Shown here piece after piece: positions 60,211-64,000 of a stretch of DNA of 64,000 bases. The position numbers were made by a program, and so were the translations under genes. The notes under the pieces are model-generated. The model searched no databases and was not told the origin of the DNA. It worked only from the letters and a program-made list of their open reading frames with translations. Each line of letters starts with the position of its first letter. Positions within the stretch are counted from its first letter, which is position 1. The stretch spans positions 62,001 to 126,000 of the forward strand of contig NZ_BBZJ01000020.1 of the NCBI RefSeq assembly GCF_001417775.1. The letters are read 5' to 3'. Source of the stretch: Streptomyces sp. TP-A0356. GTDB taxonomy: Bacteria > Actinomycetota > Actinomycetes > Streptomycetales > Streptomycetaceae.

Positions 60211-60230
60211 ATGCCGACCGGTCGGTATGT
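60211..60230. promoter_or_regulatory. TetR-type operator upstream of the kinase/dehydrogenase operon
   Basis: On the minus strand it reads CATACCGACCGGTCGG. It matches the sites upstream of the SDR operon and the molybdenum oxidoreductase in its first 13 bases (one pyrimidine varies). 40 bp before the kinase start. Confidence 0.8.
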
Positions 60231-60254
60231 CGTCCAGTGCGCGGAGCAAACGTG

Positions 60255-60285
60255 ATCGGCGCCACCACGCCATCGTGGCGCCGAT
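60255..60285. terminator. Hairpin 3' of the pseudogene region
   Basis: ATCGGCGCCAC and GTGGCGCCGAT, 11-bp perfect stem, 9-nt loop. It could stop transcription of the His-rich gene unit. Confidence 0.55.
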
Positions 60286-60330
60286 GTCCCGGGACGGCAC
60301 GGCGGCGCGTCGCCGCCGTGCGCTGTGTTT

Positions 60331-60379
60331 CAGGCGTGGCTGACCATCATCTCGTCAGGCATGGCTGACCATCATCTCG
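60331..60379. repeat. 25-bp tandem duplication at the end of a relic gene
   Basis: CAGGCRTGGCTGACCATCAT plus CTCG occurs twice, period 25, one base different. The duplication follows and includes the stop of the relic frame. Confidence 0.75.
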
Positions 60380-60530
60380 CCGCCGTTCATCACGGCCATG
60401 TCCCGGAAGGGGGGAAGCGGATCGAGGGGCGCGCCCTCGGGCAGCCCGTCCAACTCGGCCTACACGCGGTGCAGATTGGCCACCAGCCGCTCGCTCTCGC
60501 GCAGCCGTGCTCGCCGCTGGTCGTCAGTGG
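60355..60530 (-). pseudogene. Decayed coding fragment with internal amber stop
   Basis: One minus-strand frame reads ARLRESERLVANLHRV, TAG, AELDGLPEGAPLDPLPPF, RDMAVMNGGEMMVSHA, stop. Codon use on both sides of the TAG is typical of real genes here. The upstream part lies next to three GACGACCACT decamers that also contain the stop of the His-rich gene. Family not recognised. Read as a broken gene, or a broken C-terminal extension of the His-rich protein. Confidence 0.55.
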
Positions 60531-60533
60531 TCG

Positions 60534-60830
60534 TCAGTGGTCGTCCCAGTGCCCCTCGTGCTCGGCGTGCCGATGCCCGTCGTGCAGATAGTCGACGTGG
60601 TCACCGTGCTGCACCCGGCGGTGGCCGCAGCCCTCGTCGTGGTGGTGGCCGTGCTCCTGGTGGGTGACGTGCTCACCGGGCTCGCACTCGTCCCAGTGGC
60701 CGCTGTGCTCGCGGTGCAGGTGCCCGTCGTGGGCGTAGTCGACGTGGTCCCCGTGGGGTACGGCGTCATGCCCGCAGGCCGGTCCGTGGCTGTGCTGGTG
60801 CGCGGTGTGTTCCTGGTGCGGCGTGCTCAT
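60534..60830 (-). CDS. His-rich metal-binding protein, two-repeat
   Basis: A 98-residue protein with two copies of a 31-residue unit (CGHDAVPHGDHVDYAHDGHL... and CGHRRVQHGDHVDYLHDGHR...), each rich in His, Asp and Glu, joined by an ECEPGEH-type spacer. No signal peptide, no membrane helix. It likely buffers or delivers zinc, nickel or cobalt in the cytoplasm. AAGGTGAG precedes the ATG. A possible metal-regulator site upstream (60880-60910) could not be confirmed. Confidence 0.8.
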   Translation of the reverse strand: MSTPHQEHTAHQHSHGPACGHDAVPHGDHVDYAHDGHLHREHSGHWDECEPGEHVTHQEHGHHHDEGCGHRRVQHGDHVDYLHDGHRHAEHEGHWDDH

Positions 60831-60966
60831 GGCGCTCACCTTCGGGGGTGTCGTGCGATGACGGCTCAGGCTAACGGGATATATCGGTGCATTTCCGTTT
60901 CATTCAACCTGTGTACCATCCGGGTACCCCGAGTGCCTTCCGAGCGCCTTCAGCGCTTCAGCACCT

Positions 60967-61290
60967 TCAGAACAGCAGCGCCACCGCGCACACCGCAACC
61001 GCGGCCGTGCACAGGGCCGCGGCGGCGGCGTGGCGGGGTGCGAGGGGCGGCGGGCCGTCGGTGTCCCCGCCGGCCAGGGCGCGGATGCGCAGGTGGGCGA
61101 GGACCAGGAAGCCGAACCAGAGCAGGCCGCAGACGGCGACGACCGTGAAGCCCGCCGCCGTCCTCCCGTGCAGCGCCGCCTTCACCGCCAGCACGGAGGC
61201 GACGGTGCACGCAAGGGTCGTACGCCGCCATGCGAGCCGGGTGCGCTCCGGCTGGAGCCCCGGGTCGCGCGGCCGGTCCTGGTCGCTCAT
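60967..61290 (-). CDS. DUF202 membrane protein
   Basis: A 107-residue protein with PGLQPERTRLAWRRTTLA, the DUF202 N-terminal motif, and three membrane helices. The start overlaps the end of the second DUF202 gene (ATGA). Function unknown; DUF202 proteins are common small inner-membrane proteins. Confidence 0.85.
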   Translation of the reverse strand: MSDQDRPRDPGLQPERTRLAWRRTTLACTVASVLAVKAALHGRTAAGFTVVAVCGLLWFGFLVLAHLRIRALAGGDTDGPPPLAPRHAAAAALCTAAVAVCAVALLF

Positions 61291-61679
61291 CCTTCCCAGC
61301 CGACGAGGACGACCGCGACCATGGCGATCGCCACCACCGCGACGGCGATGCCCAGCATCGCCGGGAAGCGGGACACGGGAAGGTCCTCGCCGCGCCGCAT
61401 CGCCCGCTCGCAGCGGACCCAGTGGTTGACGGCCCGCAGCGAGCACAGCACCCCGGCGGCGAGCAGCGCGAGGGCGAGCCCGACACGCCAGGCCCAGCGC
61501 AGGTCCGGCAGGAACTGGTCCACGGCGAAGCCGCCGCCGATCAGCGCGAGCGCGGTGCGCAGCCATGCGAGAAAGGTGCGCTCGTTGGCCAGCGAGAAGC
61601 GGTAGTCGGGTGTACGGCCTTCCTGCCTGACTTCCTGGGGCGCGAACCACAGCCGGACGTTCCGTACGAATTCGCTCAC
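61287..61679 (-). CDS. DUF202 membrane protein, YidH-like
   Basis: A 130-residue protein: TPDYRFSLANERTFLAWLRTALALIGGG (DUF202 hallmark) and three membrane helices. Longer than its downstream partner because of the charged N-terminus. Likely forms a complex with it. Confidence 0.88.
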   Translation of the reverse strand: MSEFVRNVRLWFAPQEVRQEGRTPDYRFSLANERTFLAWLRTALALIGGGFAVDQFLPDLRWAWRVGLALALLAAGVLCSLRAVNHWVRCERAMRRGEDLPVSRFPAMLGIAVAVVAIAMVAVVLVGWEG

Positions 61680-61746
61680 GCCCAGGACCCTACCGGGCCG
61701 CTGTGCTCGGTTCGCCGCCGGGCGTCCGCGTGGGCCTCGGGGGCGG

Positions 61747-62265
61747 TCAGCCCGTGGACCGGCGGTAGGCCTTGAGCCGTTCGTACGCGGCGAGCCCGTC
61801 CGGGACCCACTCCCAGTCGGAAAGCCGGCGATCCACCTCGTCCTCCGTCAGGAAGTCGTGCCAGGCGACCTCCTCGGCCTGGGGACTGACGGGCAGGTCG
61901 CAGCGGACCTGGTAGACCGAGGACCACCAGGTCCGGGCGGCGCCGTCGTCGTACAGGAACTTGAACAGCGGCTCGGGGCGGGGCAGACCGCTGACGCCGA
62001 GTTCCTCCTCGGCCTCCCGCAGGGCGGCGTCGTCGTAGGTCTCGCCCGCGCCGACGACCCCGCCGACGAACATGTCGTACAGGGAGGGGAAGACCAGCTT
62101 GGTGTGGGTGCGGCGGTGCACGAAGACACGGCCCTCGGCGTCCCGCGCCTGGATGAACACGCACCGGTGGCGCAGCCCGCGCGCGTACGCCTCACCGCGC
62201 GGCGACTGGCCGACGACCCTGTCGTCCTCGTCCACGATGTCGAGAAGCTCATCAGCGGCACTCAT
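61747..62265 (-). CDS. Nudix hydrolase, YfcD/IDI-like
   Basis: A 172-residue protein with ELLDIVDEDDRVVGQ and a Nudix box GAGETYDDAALREAEEELGV (Glu residues for metal). Conserved HRRTHTKLVFPSLYDMFVGGVV before it. It hydrolyses a nucleoside-diphosphate-linked compound; substrate unknown. MSAADELL start preferred. Confidence 0.9.
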   Translation of the reverse strand: MSAADELLDIVDEDDRVVGQSPRGEAYARGLRHRCVFIQARDAEGRVFVHRRTHTKLVFPSLYDMFVGGVVGAGETYDDAALREAEEELGVSGLPRPEPLFKFLYDDGAARTWWSSVYQVRCDLPVSPQAEEVAWHDFLTEDEVDRRLSDWEWVPDGLAAYERLKAYRRSTG

Positions 62266-62447
62266 GGAACCCATCCAAGCATTCCGGGTCCCCGGGCCCA
62301 CCGCGCGGTCCCCGAAGCCCTACCGAAGTGGGCTGCGGCGGGGACCCGCGCTGGGCGGAGCTCCGGGGGCCCATGGCATCAGGCGACCGGTTGCGAGGTC
62401 GCGGCCCGGCGGTCGCTGACCCACCCCCGCCGCAGCGTCCCGAGCCC

Positions 62448-63353
62448 TCACCCAGGTTGCAGGTCCCGCTCGCGCTCGGGCTCCGACGATCCCCGCGGCA
62501 TGGCCGGGTGCAGCCCGAGCAGCACGATGCCGAGGACGATCGCCGCCAGCCCCGCCGCCTCCCAGGCCAGCGCGCCCGTGTCGGTGCGAAGCCGGTCACC
62601 GAGGAAGCCCACCCCGCACAGGATTCCGGCCAGCGGCTGGGCCGCGGTCAGCGCGGGCAGGGACATCCGCAGCGGCGCAGTCTCGAAGGCGCTCTGCACC
62701 AGGATCAACCCGGTCACCCCGAGAGCCAGCACCCCGTACGGCTGCCAGCTGGTGAAGAACTCGGCCCAGCCCCCCTCCGTGAGCCGCTGCCCGCTCACCC
62801 GGGTCAGCGCGTCCTGCACGCCGTACAGCAGCCCCGCCGCAAGGCCCAGCAGCATCGGCCCGATGATCAGCCGTGACTTCTTCGCATACGTCGTCAGCAG
62901 CAGCGCGAGGCCGACCATCACACCGATGATCACCCAGTGCCGTACGGGATCCGTGATCGCGACGCCCCCTTGGGGCCTGCCCGCCACGATGAACGCCGTG
63001 ACGCCACCGGCGAGCAGCGCCAGTCCGGCCCACCCCTGTCGGCCCAGGGACTGCTTGGTCTGGCGGCGGGACTCGGCCATCGCGAACAACAGGTTCGTGG
63101 CGACCAGCGGCTCCACCAGGGAGATCTCGCCGTGGGCCAGCGCGATGGCACTGAGGATCATGCCCGCCACCATCAGGCCGATACCGCCGAGCCAGCGAGG
63201 CATCTTCACCAGGTCCAGCAGCAGCCGGGGGGAGAGGAAGTCGCTCAGCGGTGCCTGCTGGGCGGCGTTCTGCTGCAGCACGAATCCGGTGCCCAGGCAG
63301 AAGGCCGCGCTGACGGCGAGAGCCAGAACCAGTACCGACACGCTGTACCTCAA
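62448..63353 (-). CDS. DMT-superfamily transporter
   Basis: A 301-residue protein with 9-10 predicted membrane helices, a first helix SVLVLALAVSAAFCLGTGFVLQQ and a repeated EamA-like half. Substrate unknown; metabolite efflux is common in the family. Ends with a short charged tail. Confidence 0.85.
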   Translation of the reverse strand: MRYSVSVLVLALAVSAAFCLGTGFVLQQNAAQQAPLSDFLSPRLLLDLVKMPRWLGGIGLMVAGMILSAIALAHGEISLVEPLVATNLLFAMAESRRQTKQSLGRQGWAGLALLAGGVTAFIVAGRPQGGVAITDPVRHWVIIGVMVGLALLLTTYAKKSRLIIGPMLLGLAAGLLYGVQDALTRVSGQRLTEGGWAEFFTSWQPYGVLALGVTGLILVQSAFETAPLRMSLPALTAAQPLAGILCGVGFLGDRLRTDTGALAWEAAGLAAIVLGIVLLGLHPAMPRGSSEPERERDLQPG

Positions 63354-63501
63354 TGATTCAGCGGGGTCACGGGATGCGTATCACGCTGACTGTAACGCTC
63401 CCGTCTGTGACCCGCCCGCACTTGTCCGCTTCCCGGCAAGCCCCGGCCCGCAGCGGGCCACGTGAGTTCGCCGACGGCAACGAGTACCCGGAAACAGGCG
63501 G

Positions 63502-63530
63502 TTGACTCGGTCACTCTTCTGTCGAAGGAT
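63502..63530 (+). promoter_or_regulatory. HrdB-type promoter of the FAD dehydrogenase gene
   Basis: TTGACT, 17-bp spacer, AAGGAT, ending 55 bp before the ATG. This matches the principal sigma consensus (TTGAC-N17-TAGGAT) well. Confidence 0.55.
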
Positions 63531-63585
63531 TCTGACCCGCCAGTAACAACATGGCGACGGGTAGTCGCGGCGAGAGGACGGGCGC

Positions 63586-64000
63586 ATGGCCTACGACGCT
63601 GATGTCATCGTGATCGGGGCAGGCCTCGCCGGGCTCACGGCCACCGCGGAGCTGGTGGACGCCGGCCGCAAGGTGATCCTCCTCGACCAGGAGCCGGAGC
63701 AGTCGATGGGCGGCCAGGCGTTCTGGTCCTTCGGCGGCCTCTTCCTCGTCGACTCGCCCGAGCAGCGCCGGCTGCGGATCCGGGACAGCCATGCGCTCGC
63801 CCTCCAGGACTGGATGGGCACGGCCGCCTTCGACCGGCCCGAGGACCATTGGCCGCGCAAATGGGCGCAGGCGTACGTCGACTTCGCGGCCGGCGAGAAG
63901 CGGGCCTGGCTGCACGGGCAGGGCGTGCGCTTCTTCCCCGTGGTCGGCTGGGCCGAGCGCGGCGGCTACGACGCCACCGGGCACGGCAACTCCGTCCCGC
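63586..64000 (+). CDS. FAD-binding dehydrogenase, N-terminal part
   Basis: Runs off the end of the window. The N-terminus is VIVIGAGLAGLTATAELVDAGRKVILLDQE (dinucleotide-binding GxGxxG) followed by GGQAFWSFGGLFLVDSPEQRRL, typical of KstD/fumarate-reductase-like FAD-dependent dehydrogenases of about 550 residues. GAGAGGAC precedes the ATG. Substrate unknown; steroid-like or ketone reduction possible. Confidence 0.88.
   Translation, partial: MAYDADVIVIGAGLAGLTATAELVDAGRKVILLDQEPEQSMGGQAFWSFGGLFLVDSPEQRRLRIRDSHALALQDWMGTAAFDRPEDHWPRKWAQAYVDFAAGEKRAWLHGQGVRFFPVVGWAERGGYDATGHGNSVP

Noticed and set aside
60880..60910. Possible Zur-like site before the His-rich protein gene
   Set aside because: Only a loose match (TGAAACGGAAATGCA on the minus strand) and no symmetric palindrome.

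Overview
The window is a high-GC actinobacterial chromosome segment, almost certainly Streptomyces. The reasons are extreme third-position GC, many GTG starts, Shine-Dalgarno sites of the GGAGG type, numerous TetR/GntR/MarR regulators, secreted hydrolases with Streptomyces-type signal peptides, a sortase signal of the LAXTG type, and just one TTA leucine codon noticed in all the genes. From memory (not checked by search) the gene order matches the S. coelicolor region running backwards from about SCO1739 (dnaE2) through SCO1735 (lipase), SCO1734 (AA10), SCO1728 (YtrA-like GntR), SCO1725 (GDSL lipase), SCO1715 (hmgA) and SCO1697 (soxR).

Layout. 1-3043: the end of an error-prone polymerase gene (dnaE2) coupled to a shortened Y-family (ImuB-like) protein. 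3121-4040: a cupin gene and a marR gene, divergent around paired operators. 4232-6167: a secreted lipase convergent with a wall-anchored AA10 oxidase. 6472-11325: housekeeping and unknown genes (small basic protein, methyltransferase, DUF402, GNAT, YtrA-like GntR, DUF72, AAA ATPase). 11489-21217: an extracellular polysaccharide cluster (GH39-like hydrolase, flippase fused to a second polytopic domain, deacetylase, two GT2 enzymes, CelD-like acyltransferase), followed by a 156-bp hairpin element and a subtilisin. If the remembered synteny is right, this block is inserted between the SCO1726- and SCO1725-like genes. 23071-25500: a GDSL lipase and a Ser/Thr kinase. 25564-32485: a putative envelope metal/stress unit (NicO transporter, TPR protein carrying an 11-copy repeat, DUF4331 protein) divergent from an ECF sigma/anti-sigma pair.

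32601-38636: CoA transferase, a lone type ISP-like protein, a GntR-hmgA tyrosine catabolism pair, a gene relic and a TetR. 38859-50260: molybdenum oxidoreductase, an aldehyde/alcohol dehydrogenase operon and an acyl-CoA dehydrogenase sharing one operator with a TetR, a TetR/MaoC pair with its own palindrome, soxR, an RNA ligase and a BKACE-like enzyme. 50484-54604: a secreted Ntn-acylase and an alpha/beta hydrolase. 54831-60171: an SDR, an acyl-CoA ligase, a TetR, an acyl-CoA dehydrogenase and an APH-like kinase. 60355-64000: a His-rich metal protein with a decayed gene behind it, two DUF202 membrane proteins, a Nudix hydrolase, a DMT transporter and the start of an FAD dehydrogenase.

The most interesting logic is regulatory. 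Three separate operator families can be read directly: CATACCGACYGGT at three promoters, AAACTARCA..GCTARTTT at two, and CTAAGCA-AC-TGCTTAG with a degenerate copy. Each sits beside a TetR gene and CoA-linked catabolic genes. The kinase plus dehydrogenase plus ligase plus SDR set (54831-60171) looks like a bacterial 4-hydroxyacyl-CoA (ACAD10/11- or Lva-like) pathway.
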